Both the position numbers and the translations under genes were made by a program. DNA of 64,000 nucleotides from Colius striatus. Its lineage: Eukaryota > Chordata > Aves > Coliiformes > Coliidae. The notes under the pieces were generated by a model. The model saw only the letters and a program-made list of their open reading frames with translations. It was not told the DNA's origin and searched no databases. Every line of letters begins with the position of its first letter. Within the stretch, counting starts at the first letter, position 1. Of the stretch, positions 27,001-37,230 are shown in pieces. Location of the stretch: the NCBI RefSeq assembly GCF_028858725.1, contig NC_084760.1, positions 79,366,367 to 79,430,366 of the forward strand, read 5' to 3'.

Positions 27001-30000
27001 GTTGAGGTCCATGTCCCGACTCTCAGAACGAATCTTAATGGCATCTAGGATGGCATCAGGTGACAACAATCCAGAAGGTCGTACAACATTTAATAGCTCT
27101 GTTAGACTCATTAGTGGCAAACGTACTGCTTGCATAATTTCAGCATGGTTTTCCTTTGGGTTATGTTTACACCAATTCATCAAAGCTTGGAAAATGTCCT
27201 TCTCGGGAGCTGCAAATGAGTCCCTCAGTACAATACTAAGAAGGGCAGTCTGGAAAAGAAGAACAAAGCAAAACAGTAAAACCCAAAGAAAGAGAAATAA
27301 AATTAAAAATATTTTAAAAAATGAAACTAAAATAGGGAAGAAATGAATAGATATTTTAATTTGTTGTTATTAAAATTTAACCTCAAAAGGAATGACTACT
27401 TTTAACTGGCGTTTAGTTACTTATGCAAGAATTATCAAATACATTATGTAAATAATAGGTAATATTATGAAGTCACTTGGAGAAAATGAAATGCGGAGCA
27501 CTATTCAAATCAATTTGATACCATTTACTACTTCAAATTTACTTGAAAATATATGAAGTGCTTTGGGGATTTGGTAGTATAGCTCAAAACATTATTTTAA
27601 ACTTAAGCTGGTACAAAAATACTGATGAGAAAAATAAAGTGTGGCTTGGAATCACCTCTTCAAACCCTTTCTAACTACTTCAGATTTGTGTCTTGCTTCC
27701 ACCCTCTTTCTTTTGATACCAACTTAGAATCAGCAGGTAAAAACTTCAGCGGCATTCATTCATGTAGAAAACCCACTGACTGCAGAACGAGAACAAAAAG
27801 AATCTAACAGCTTTCTGATTTTCACTTAGCTAGCAGAATAATTAGGAATTTGTCAAAGAAAAGGATAAATCTCTTATATACGACTGTACCACTGCAATGA
27901 CAAATATGTCATAATATTTGTGCTCCCTGATGAATGATGTTTGCCAATTTCTTTATTGACAATATGCTCTCAGAGCTCAGACGTCACAAACTACGCACAA
28001 CAGAATACAAGAGAAAATACGGTTTTTTTCCCTATACTAAGTCAGTCAGTCGAGCAGAGTGTCTTGTACTTACTCAAGGAATAGAGTCATTACAGCTTTT
28101 CCACTAAAAAACACTTAAAAAAAAAAAAAAAAAAAAACACCACTCACTCAAGGTGATCTGCTGCTTCACATGACCACCACTTGAAAACACTCTATCACTA
28201 TTACGTCCAGCTCAAAAACCACTCCAGAGTAAGTGGAAAATTTCAGTGTCACACAACAGCCTGGCTTGGGCACAAATATTTATAAATCTAACATCATCAC
28301 CAACAACACACAAAAAAACTAAACCACCCTACAACACAAGCATATTATGCAATTTCAGACATGATGACGATTGGCAATACAAATCACAGCAATCTCCAGA
28401 ATGCTGTAGCAATCACAGTAGAAAAATCTCTCATCACTGAGGCAGGCTATTTCAAGACATTAACAGAACCACGTTATCTTCTGCTACCTTCGTATCTTTA
28501 TATCCCTTGGGCAGCATTCAAGAGCCAAATTATATTATTTCAAGAACAGACAAAAAAAAAGACAAATTAAGACCGGTTTGCCTGCTCCCATATTTTAGAA
28601 TACTTCACCAGATTTACTGTATCTATCTACAACAAATGGTCAAAATCAAACACCTAAAAAATTCAGAACATTACCAAGATTTTCTGTTCAGTTTGGCTTG
28701 AATACTTCCAATTGTCGCAGTTTCAGTATTATGATACCTGTTAACTAACATATAAACTTGTATTTGGTGCCCCTATTAGAATTCTATCATGAAGTTGTAT
28801 ACATATTAAAATTAACATTCCTAAGGAAAAAAAGTACAAACAAAAAATATACCTTAGAAAGCGACAGGAAGCCTTCACTGGAGAGCACTTCTTGGGCATT
28901 TCTATCCATGAACATATAACACATGCAAGTTAATTTGGGAAGAGAATAGAGACTGGCAACATCAAATGTCATACAGACATTCTGAATATTAAGTATTGTG
29001 CAAAGATACTCAGATGTGGAATCCTCCAGTTCTGGAAATCCGTATTTATGCGCTAGGCTTAAGAAGTCTAGGAGAACCTCCTCTTTCTCATCTCGTAGGG
29101 TAGCACGACCAGTGTAAATATATTTCAAGAGCATGGTAAATGCTTCTGCAGTGGTGTCCTGAAGAGGAATTTCTGCTTCAGGCTGAGATTCTCTCATTCC
29201 ACCATACAATAATGCTCTGTAAGGAAGATAAAATTTGAGAAATTTGTATCCTAACGAAAACCAGGCAAAAAGTAGAAAGAGAAAGGAATAAATTATCATT
29301 TACAGCAAGGAAAATACAAAGTGGATATGGTTTAAGAATCTGCAAAAGAAAGGCCCTTATACTTGGCATCTGAAGTGCAGCTGAACAAAAATAATGTTCT
29401 AAAGCATCATGCTTTTATTCTACACAATAATTGCTCCATCTCCACTTTAAATACTAGCTTCTGAAGCAGAAACTGAGATACGATTCTCTTACTTTTTAAA
29501 AAAAATATCGTGCTATCAGTGAGAAACAAAAAAAGTGAATTTTTTTCAGTAAACAAGTGAAACATAGTTCACCACTATCATAGCAGCGGTGGATTAGCAA
29601 ATCTCAGGATTCTTGATCCTCTATTCCTTATTCTAAACCCAGCACAAGGGAATTGAAAAAATTCTGAGTCTCAAGAAAAAAATCAAAGTACATAAACTTG
29701 TTTTTAAAAATATGATTGACCATCTAAACACAATTTGCATTCACACTTTCATTTACTTTTTATCTTATCTCTCTGATAAAACTAACTGGAAGAAGATTAT
29801 GAGGAAGTGCTATTAATTATGTTTAGAGTGAAAAACATCCAGCTCTTGAAAAAGCAAGATCAGTATTACTCATAGTTTTAAAATATATATTCTACCTGTA
29901 TCATCCAGATCTCTTTCAATATTCAATTCTAACGCATCAAAATTAAACTGAGTATATTCCATAGAAGCACACTATTCATACTGTGAGAATCAAAACAATT

Positions 30001-30462
30001 TTACAGCAGAACTTTTCTGTTCTGAAGTTATCTTTCTCTTGAATTTGTGAAACTACCTTCAAAGTCCAATTTAATGAAGGTCAAAAGAATAACATCATGA
30101 CATGGTATTTATCTTTTTATACTCGGACACAATGATTTGATGTGCTGGGAAGCATTCACACAGAAAAGGTCACATTCAATGGACAGATGATTACACCCTG
30201 AAAAGTTCATACAGAAACAATGTTTATCTTATCTGCATGAAAATTTCCTGTGCGCCTGACAAAAAGCTATACTTCACCTGAAATAATGGCACTTAGCAGC
30301 CAGGATCACTCTGTGTGCCGGAAAACGTTTCTCTTCTACAATAAAGGTAACGTCACTATATTGTTCCCCATTCATTAGAGCACCAATATGCTCTGACAGA
30401 ATGTGAACATGGTCAATCTCACCCACAGCTGTGTAAGGGCGAAGCGGATGGCTATTACTCAT
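20978..30462 (-). CDS. BTBD9: BTBD9, BTB/POZ domain-containing protein 9 (5-prime part, five coding exons)
   Basis: Five exons join in frame on the minus strand to give 384 codons plus two bases, against about 612 residues for the human protein, so the gene is cut by the left window edge. The product is nearly identical to vertebrate BTBD9: a BTB domain at about residues 36-104 (motif [18 protein letters not shown]), a BACK domain at about 142-240, and most of the first of two discoidin-like (F5/8 type C) domains from about 275. BTB-BACK proteins of this kind are thought to act as cullin-3 adaptors; BTBD9 is linked to synaptic function and restless-legs syndrome in people. All introns are GT-AG and phases match between exons. 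The start at 30462-30460 gives the family N-terminus [15 protein letters not shown]. It lies next to GLO1 as in mammals. Identity is sure; domain limits are from family knowledge. Confidence 0.97.
21385..21635 (-). mobile_element. CR1 LINE 3-prime fragment
   Basis: Contains GGAAGGGATCTCTAGAGATC, CCCCCCTGCTAAAGCAGGTC, GAAGGAGACTCCAAAACCTC and CCTGGGCAGCCTGTGACA in CR1 order. It lies in the BTBD9 intron, in the same orientation as the gene. Confidence 0.93.
22905..23020 (-). mobile_element. Strongly diverged CR1 fragment
   Basis: ATGTGCTCAAGTCTTTGTCA and, later, GAGGAACCCATAGCTGGATG then AAATATTCCAAATG follow the CR1 segment that usually reads GGGCCCAAAACTGGACACAGTATTC. Spacing agrees; many substitutions. 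Confidence 0.5.
24598..24817 (-). CDS. BTBD9: BTBD9 coding exon 4 (residues 272-345)
   Basis: Acceptor CATAG before 24817; donor CG|GTAGGT after 24598. Encodes [19 protein letters not shown] and the first strands of the first discoidin-like domain ([20 protein letters not shown]). Human has [12 protein letters not shown] at the same junction, which confirms the phase-1 splice. Confidence 0.97.
25738..25756 (+). repeat. Poly-A run of 19 bases
   Basis: Simple homopolymer about 130 bases before the long CR1 copy. CR1 does not end in poly-A, so it is independent of that insertion. Confidence 0.9.
25890..26650 (+). mobile_element. CR1 LINE, longest copy in window
   Basis: About 760 bases in plus orientation. 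The start encodes the reverse-transcriptase active-site region FADDTKLGG (FADD at about 25918-25929) and [12 protein letters not shown], then frameshifts and deletions break it. The tail shows GACAGGACAAGAGGAAATGG, GGGCTGCCCAGGGAGGTGGT and CCCTGGAGGTATTCAAAAG, ending near GATTCTGTAAC. Defective. Confidence 0.95.
26985..27249 (-). CDS. BTBD9: BTBD9 coding exon 3 (residues 184-272)
   Basis: Acceptor TTCCAG before 27249; donor A|GTAAGC after 26985. Encodes the main part of the BACK domain, from [18 protein letters not shown] through the [20 protein letters not shown] segment to LNYRGML. It ends one base into the next codon, which exon 4 completes as isoleucine. Confidence 0.97.
27250..28852 (-). 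other. BTBD9: BTBD9 intron between coding exons 3 and 2
   Basis: AT-rich; a 21-base poly-A run at 28117-28137. No repeat family or other element recognised. Confidence 0.8.
28117..28137 (+). repeat. Poly-A run of 21 bases
   Basis: Simple homopolymer in the BTBD9 intron; no retrocopy recognised beside it. Confidence 0.9.
28853..29216 (-). CDS. BTBD9: BTBD9 coding exon 2 (residues 62-183)
   Basis: Acceptor TTACAG before 29216; donor AAG|GTATAT after 28853. The 364-base exon completes the split arginine and encodes the rest of the BTB domain ([15 protein letters not shown]) and the start of the BACK domain, ending in GFLSLSK on a codon boundary. It matches the human segment almost residue for residue. 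Confidence 0.97.
29217..30277 (-). other. BTBD9: BTBD9 intron between coding exons 2 and 1
   Basis: About 1.06 kb of AT-rich sequence with GT-AG borders. Nothing else recognised in it. Confidence 0.85.
30278..30462 (-). CDS. BTBD9: BTBD9 coding exon 1 (residues 1-62)
   Basis: Spliced exon begins at 30488 after a TTTTAG acceptor, with 26 untranslated bases before the ATG. It encodes the N-terminus and the first half of the BTB fold and ends ...CHYF plus AG of an arginine codon at a CAG|GTGAAG donor. The ATG has A at -3 and A at +4, a moderate context. Confidence 0.97.
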
Positions 30463-33400
30463 CTTGGAGGAATGGGGATATTGGTAGCCTAAAAGGAAAA
30501 AGAAAATCACCAGTATTATAAAGAGCAGAAATATTAAAAAATGGCAAAGATTGAGCTGCGATTAAGGAAGAAGCGACTACTCTAAATTACCATATATTAC
30601 AAGGAAAATGAAGCCGAGAGATTTTCTATTCAAGTTCATTTACAACAGGACTCAATGCAGCTTGCCTCAAAAATTCTATCTGACAGAAAGCATTTCAGAT
30701 AATTCCATCACTGTGTTGTCTGTCAATTCATTTACTTAAAACAAAAAATATCCAACAAAAGGAATTAAAGATGAAACAATTTTAATTAAAGTTACCATTG
30801 GAAAGCAATTTTATCGGAATTAAAACACATAAATTATAAAGGAATAAATAATTTGACAAATAAGCATAGTTTTAACTCCCAAGTCCCTACTAAAATTGGT
30901 GATGAGTAATGGTTTTGAAAAATTTCAATCACTTTTCCAGAACTGGGAGAAAATAAACAATTGGTATAACTTTTAATAAACAACAGATACACAATGTCAA
31001 AGAGCAAAGCTTTACAGTGCACAATTCAATTTTCTCCCCTTTCCACTCAGCCTTCTTAATGCCTTCTTGTTCTCTCAGATATGCAAGAAATCCCTAATAT
31101 CTCTCAATCACGAAAGTAGGAGACTGTCCACTAATGTACAATGCAGATGAAAGCATTAGTCATATCTTCTATGAAATTATTTTTTTACTTCATAATTCAC
31201 ACAAACTTTTAGTTTTGTTTTGGGTTATTTCAGCAACAGATGCTTTCTGTAGTCTTTGGTGGCAAGAGGATCCACAGAAGAATTTAAGTCTTACATTAGT
31301 TTCTATTGTTACACTTCAGTTAAATTTATATCAAAAAAGGTTGGCTGTTTCAGATACTAACCATCCATATTTTCAGAATCACTTTCTGTGCTCCAATGAC
31401 TGGCCATCATACTACAAAAAGTAAGAAAATGATGAGGCCATACCCTGCAGACAGCTAAGACATTAATCTTCCAAGTCATATATTAATAAATACATATTTA
31501 AGCTTGTTTTAAAAGTATTATGAGAAAGAAAAGAAAGCATATATACATGGGGTTACATATTATTTGCACTTTTCTAACACTTGGAAACAACCCAAAATCA
31601 AGATACCTTAGAAACAGTTGTGAAGAACTTCTAGTAATATTTGCTTTTTACTAAGCAAGATTAAACTGGCATCAGTCTAGCTGCAGCTATTTATACCAGA
31701 ACTAGTACTTATGAGAACATAATTAGAGAGTTTATAGATGTCAGCAACATTGAAATATTCTCAAAAGAGCAAATCTTTTAATACATCTAAAGAGCAAACA
31801 AAAGGAAGTATTGGTTACTCAGCTGCAAATCTTAAGCGTGAATACTCCTTCAAGACTTTACAAGTCTTTAATTCTGCTGTTGATCTTTATTCACAATAGA
31901 CAGGCAAATCAACAATGTCAAGCAACCCTGTACTACCTCTGTCTACTTCCGACTCAGTAGGGAAGTTCATTTTAAGCTACTCACACATGTACAAATAGAG
32001 GCAAATTTTGGTTTTAAAATCTATTTTAAAATTCTGTGCTTTCTACATTCTACTTCTTTGTTTCCTTTACTCACTCTTTTATCTAAAGAAATAAGAACAG
32101 GCACTGTCTGCATAAAATTGAGAGACTGTAAAAGTGGTAAAGGTAAGGAAATGCCATCAGCTGTAAACTAACTCTGCCCCTGTGGATGTTGTCATGTTCT
32201 AAGAGAATGAAAAGTTCAAGGAAAAATACTCTCCATTTCAGGTTAAATAAATAAATAAAATCAAAAGCACACTTGCCTCTCAAGGGTACATAAATGCCTT
32301 TCTAAACAAGTGTCCTACTTACTATTCTAAATTATCAGTTTCAAATGAGAACCTTCTGTTGACAGGGAATACAGAGCTCAAAACAATGGCTACAAGCCTC
32401 TGGCTGAGAAGCCTTTCAAATGCCTGAACAACAAGAAGTGTTGGAAACTGGAAATTTCAAGAAACTAAGTATGTGCCTCATATGCTTTCTGTGGATAACA
32501 CTACCATATTGAAGAACTCATTTATTTGTTTACTGTTACGTATCTCCAATGCCATTTTCATCTATTTTGTGGATTTTCCACATAAAGCAGCCCAGGGAGA
32601 ACATTCCTGCCTTTAAAATGAAGAACCAAATAACATATGACTTCAGATCTTCCCAGACTGGATTAATTAATAGTATAATTTCAGTCAACCCTTTAAGAGA
32701 CCTGCACACTTCTTGTTGAGGAAATAAATTAATAGACTGCTTTAGTTGTGGAATTTGTTACGAGCTTACAACTTCCCTGTACAGCTAAATATGCATTTTT
32801 CTAACTGCAATTCAAAGTATTACTTGTGATAAAAAAAACAAAGATGCTGGGCAAAACCCTTCCCGAAGACCCCTCTGGCATGTTCTGTCATCAAACAATA
32901 GCACCCCTTTCAGAGAACACAGGTGTTTTCCTAGTGGTCAAAGAAGAACATTTAACCAACTTCAGAATAAAAGGCCAAGACAGTGACAGGCCTCTCACTA
33001 GTACCATAACATATTTCCAGGAGGTATTCAGAGATAATTAACTGCTTCAGGAGTCAGCTGCTGCACCTTTGTTCACATCACAGAAATAAACAAAACAGTT
33101 GTCTTAGTCTGAGACACCATTAAAACTGTAACAATTTCAAATGGCATCTGCTAAGTCAGAAGGTTTACAAATCCTTTCTGCATAAGAGCTCATCGGAAGA
33201 TATATTTCTTTGAAGTATGAAGACATATTTGAACAGTGAAAATGTTTAAAAACATGGACTAGTATTTATTACTTAAGGCAATATGCAATACTACGCAATG
33301 TGAATCAGAGCTAGAAAAACAACAACAAAACTCCTACAGTTTTCAGCTTGCTATATTTCTTTTTAGTAAATAATCTATAACATGCTACAGCACACAAAAA

Positions 33401-34849
33401 CATGATCTACAAAATGCAGTAACAGCAGCAAAACCCCAATGATGTCTTTACCAAACCAGAGCTGCAGTACAGATCAGTACTCAGTCACCTCCCCACCTCA
33501 CTTGGGCTATCATTAAGGAGTCCTCTGAAAAGCAGTGCTGTTTCAATGAAACATGGAAGAGTCGTTTTTTCTGTCAGGTAGAGTAAAAGGTATTTAAGAA
33601 ATTGTTCATGAATAATTTGGATTTTTCTTTAAGGTAAAATGAGTGAAAAATGTTTACATAACTGATAACCCTATTGAAACTTCAGAAATAAATGCAAATA
33701 AACAGATTATTACTAGAATTAACTTTATTTAATAAGTCTGGTTTACAGACACTGAGCAAATAATTTCTTGCCCTTGAAATACTTAAAATTTCTTCATTAC
33801 CTAGTTTGCACTTGACTTTGTCATAATTACACAAAGGGAATTATTCCGAAATAGAATTCTCTTATACTGCTATTGAACCTAGAAATAGGAACTGGGTCTC
33901 AGCTGATCACCATAGACTTAGAGAACATGGTAAGTGTCACAGTAAGGCTCCTGTACAAACATACTATTTTTCTAATCATGTGATTTGTTTTTTTATTGGA
34001 TACACACATGTCTTTTCATACAAAAATATTTTATTCCCATAAGTTCTGGTACAATAAGCTAACATCTCAGGAAATAACATTTTTTTTAGTAAATATTTCC
34101 ACATACATGGAGTACAAACCAAGTAAGCATTTTGATTCTGTCAGACTCCTCAGTACAGACGTTCCTTTGTACTTCTAAATAACAAAGTTGACTATTACTG
34201 AATTATCTTAACAGAAATGAATAAAAAAATCCCATGTTCTGATAATTTTAAGTATATAATATATAATTTAAGTGTAAGTAAATATAACCAACAATAAACA
34301 CTGCATTAAAAATTTATAGATACAGAACACAAAAGATCAAGTAGATGAAATTCACAGAACCTATCAGTTTCATGTCCAACCTCTCAGTTGTGAAAAGATG
34401 AAAGAAAAGCAGATGTTAACTCTAGTTAATGGTAAAAAAACACCTTTCAATGACAGCCTTCTAAACAAACAGTACCAAAAATGTTTTGACTTAAAGCATA
34501 CAGGAAGTTATGCACTGTTCATTAGTGAACACATTCCCATGACTTAAGTGCTGTAAGTGCTAATGTTTCCCACTATGCTCAGAGATATATTCCTCTGACA
34601 GCAGATCAGAAATAAGTGTAGCTAGGTACAAAGAACAAAATAGTAAGTGCAGATTCATCAACACACATATAAAATAGACAATAATGTACTGCATACAACC
34701 TGTTTAAAATGGCATGCAACTAAACCATTAAGTTAAAATCTCAAGAAAATACATGGGTCCACTTACCCAGTAAAGCTGTCTGAAGATTTGCACTGAAGGT
34801 AGCCTATAGGCAGGTGATGAGCTTTCTGAAAATTAGGGTTCTTCGCCAT
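30455..34849 (-). other. Upstream ORF B spanning the UTR splice and overlapping the BTBD9 start
   Basis: An ATG at 34849-34847 in strong context (A at -3, G at +4) opens a frame that crosses the inferred splice 34767/30488 and stops at TAA 30457-30455. That is 38 codons, and the stop lies inside the main coding sequence: the main ATG and the upstream TAA share the octamer ATGAGTAA. The frame differs from BTBD9. Such overlap usually reduces main-frame translation or makes it depend on leaky scanning or re-initiation. Depends on use of the UTR exon. Confidence 0.45.
30489..34766 (-). other. BTBD9: BTBD9 5-prime UTR intron
   Basis: 4.3 kb between the untranslated exon at about 34767-34934 and the first coding exon. 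AT-rich, without recognisable repeats or coding potential. Its status as an intron depends on the inferred UTR exon. Confidence 0.6.
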
Positions 34850-34934
34850 TCTGAGCAACAGACAGATTGAACAGCAAGCTCACAGAAACACTATTCAGCA
34901 ACATCCTGCTGCACAGAAACAGTAGTACCATTTC
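34767..34934 (-). other. BTBD9: Probable BTBD9 5-prime untranslated exon
   Basis: On the minus strand a strong donor, ACTGG|GTAAGTG, follows base 34767. Two possible acceptors exist: TTTCAG giving a start at 34934, and TTTCTGTGCAG giving a start at 34908. The exon lies between the CpG-island first exon and the first coding exon, which itself starts with a 26-base untranslated leader after an acceptor, so at least one upstream exon is needed. The exon carries two upstream ATGs, described separately. Transcript data are needed to prove the exon is used. Confidence 0.5.
34833..34904 (-). other. Upstream ORF A in BTBD9 leader (23 codons)
   Basis: Within the inferred untranslated exon an ATG at 34904-34902 opens a 23-codon frame ending in TAA at 34835-34833. 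If the longer exon form is used, an in-frame ATG at 34931-34929 extends it by nine codons. It closes just after the ATG of the second upstream frame. Function unknown. Confidence 0.35.
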
Positions 34935-36690
34935 CTGAAACAATGCATGAAGTAGACACCATTACTAACTGGAGGAATGTAGCCTATGTCAAAACAAAGC
35001 AAGATGCATATTTCTCTATTAATATTTTTGTGGAAACAAATTCTTAAGAAACTCATTCTATGGAAAAACGTCTAACAATGTTAGAACATGGCATTAGAAT
35101 TTCTTTTTTTAAACAACCATTATTTAATTTTAACCATTCATTTTTTTAACCATCAAAAAAAGACAGTAACATATTACCGTTCATTGTAAGCCACAAAAAT
35201 TTCATCCTGACATCCTTGTCACAGCATTAACATCCCTGAGAACATTGCTTTCCCACATAGGTGTCCTAATTAAACCAGATCTAGTGTTCTTGCCTACCTA
35301 AAGGTGTTGGGGGCTTTGTTTGGTTTTGGTGGTTATTGCAGGATCTTCCTTCTGTGCAAGTCTTCCATTTTATAAACAAGACAACAAAACTGTAGGGTGA
35401 GGAAATACAGAAATATAGAGACTTTGTTTACATACATAATCAACATAATGAGTCTCAACAAGTACAAATTACTGTTCTTCTTCCCATCATACCTGACGGC
35501 AAGAAAAACAAAGTGTATTTAATTTGCTAATGAATTCCCTCATATGAGACACTCTAATCTACTTCAATGTACATGTTTAAGGGTGCAAGAGGGAAGAAAA
35601 AAGAAAAAAAGATTTTTAGGTATTGTCATGAACCAGAAAGTAACCACACCTTAATCTAGCAAATTGAAAGCAGGTATTTGATAAAGAAGACCTCCTGAGT
35701 TTGGGAAACAACATTTAAGTATTTCTTCCTGCAAGTAATGTTATAAAATCGGTTTGTATCATTAAAACCTATTTAACACCCATTTCTGAAAACTTTTGTG
35801 GGTTTTAGGTAAATGAGTAAACAATTCTCAATACAACAGTACACTTCAAGCATTTGATTTACAGATTTGAAACAGAAGATATATCAAATACACTTGCATT
35901 GTGAGTAGGTTCAAATTACATCTTAAAACATATAAAAAGTGATCCCAGTACAGGGCTTTGGGAGGGGTCTGGATACTGTAAAAAGCAACATGAGCAAAGT
36001 ACATTGCTGGGCAAGCAAGATTACAGGCAGACTGCTACCAAGTTACCATCAGGTTGCTTTTATTTTCAAGACAGATAATATTCTTCTAAGTCAAAAGTCA
36101 TTTTAATGAGTCACTGTAGTGTGTAAGTCGCAAGAGCAGTTAAGTACTATGACCCCAGAAGAACCTATGAAAACACTTGTGTACTGTTGAAGCATCGAAA
36201 TATTAAACTAACGCAAAAATAACTTTTTTTTTTTAAAGCCCCAACAAGGTCTTGCAAAGCGCAGAGGCGGGCGGAGGGGGCATGGTGAAGCAGGCGAAGA
36301 GAAGGCGGCCGAAAGCCAACGATTCGCCCAAGGTCGTGCCCGGGGAAGCCGGAGCCACCGCCGCCTCTCCCGAAGACGCCTTCCCACCCCTTCCCTCGCC
36401 TGCCCAAACAGACGTTTCACGTGAAACCCCTTCACCACCGGCTGCGCCCCGCTGATTCCCGCGGGCGATCCGGGCTACCGGCGGCAGCGCTTCCTCGGCC
36501 CGCTCCCAGGTAGGCCTGTCCGCTCCCGGTGGAGCCAACGGCGGTAGCCCATCCGCCTGTCAAAGGGGCTGAAGCCCTGTGTGGGGGAGGCCTCAGGAAA
36601 CGCCACCCAGTCGTCACCAACCCGCTGCGCAGGGCGGGCAGCGGCGGCGGCGGCCGCCAGACCCGACCGCAACCCTCCCCCGGGACTCAC
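34935..36690 (-). other. BTBD9: BTBD9 first intron (inferred), partly CpG island
   Basis: Between the inferred first exon donor at 36691 and the UTR exon. Bases 34935-36235 are AT-rich with nothing recognised; 36240-36690 are GC- and CpG-rich and belong to the promoter island. Open frames in the GC-rich part on both strands look compositional. Confidence 0.5.
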
Positions 36691-36755
36691 CGGCCCCACC
36701 GATGACAAGGCCTCCACCCCCTGCCCCGCCGCCGTCGCTACGTGAACCGGCGCTC

Positions 36756-36763
36756 TGACGTCA
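36756..36763. promoter_or_regulatory. Palindromic cAMP-response element
   Basis: The full octamer TGACGTCA lies in the CpG island about 65 bases upstream of the inferred first-exon donor of BTBD9. It is the consensus for CREB/ATF factors and overlaps the X-box that follows. Confidence 0.6.
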
Positions 36764-36772
36764 CTTAGCAAC
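36760..36772 (-). promoter_or_regulatory. RFX-type X-box
   Basis: The minus strand reads GTTGCTAAGTGAC, which fits the X-box consensus RYYNYY-N-RRNRAC at every position. RFX factors use such sites in ciliary genes and in other promoters, often next to CREs. Binding is not shown here. Confidence 0.4.
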
Positions 36773-37230
36773 AGCAGCCGTGCTCCTGCGTGCTGACGCA
36801 GGCGAGCATCCTCAGGAACGGCGCAGGAGCGCGTCCCAGGGAGCCGTGCGTTCGCTTCGGCCGGCGTACTTCCGGCCGTACAGTGCCTGGTTTCCTTTTC
36901 CGGCCATAGAGCGGAGGCGGCCAGTAGCGGAATGGCCCTCGGGGCCGGGCGGGGTGAAGGGCGCACGGGACGCGGCCGCCGCGACAGAGATGGGAGGTTG
37001 CAGCGGATTGCGGCCCGGCTGTCCCCCCTCGAAGGAGCTACGAGCCTCGGGGCGGCTGGAAGGGGAAGACCGGGCTGCCCGCCGGCAGCGCGCGTCGGCC
37101 TGCCTCAGCGGGAGGGTGGCGGCTGCGAGCAGGGAAGGCCAGGTGGCCGCTACAGCAAGCGTTAAAATAGCCGAGCCCGAGGTAGGGCTGCATGCTCCGT
37201 GGCTGCGTCCTGCCTGCAGGTAACGGCCAC

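Larger units (their letters stand above)
36240..37230. promoter_or_regulatory. BTBD9: CpG island, BTBD9 promoter region
   Basis: About 1 kb with dense CG dinucleotides between AT-rich flanks. A minus-strand donor GGCCG|GTGAGT after 36691 marks the likely end of a noncoding BTBD9 first exon (no ATG in the bases between the CRE and this donor). Upstream of it lie a full cAMP-response element, an X-box and ETS-type sites (ACTTCCGG at 36868-36875). The start site cannot be placed exactly from sequence, but 36700-36900 is likely. A plus-strand donor-like CCCAG|GTAGGC near 36509 and general island behaviour allow divergent transcription. Confidence 0.75.
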
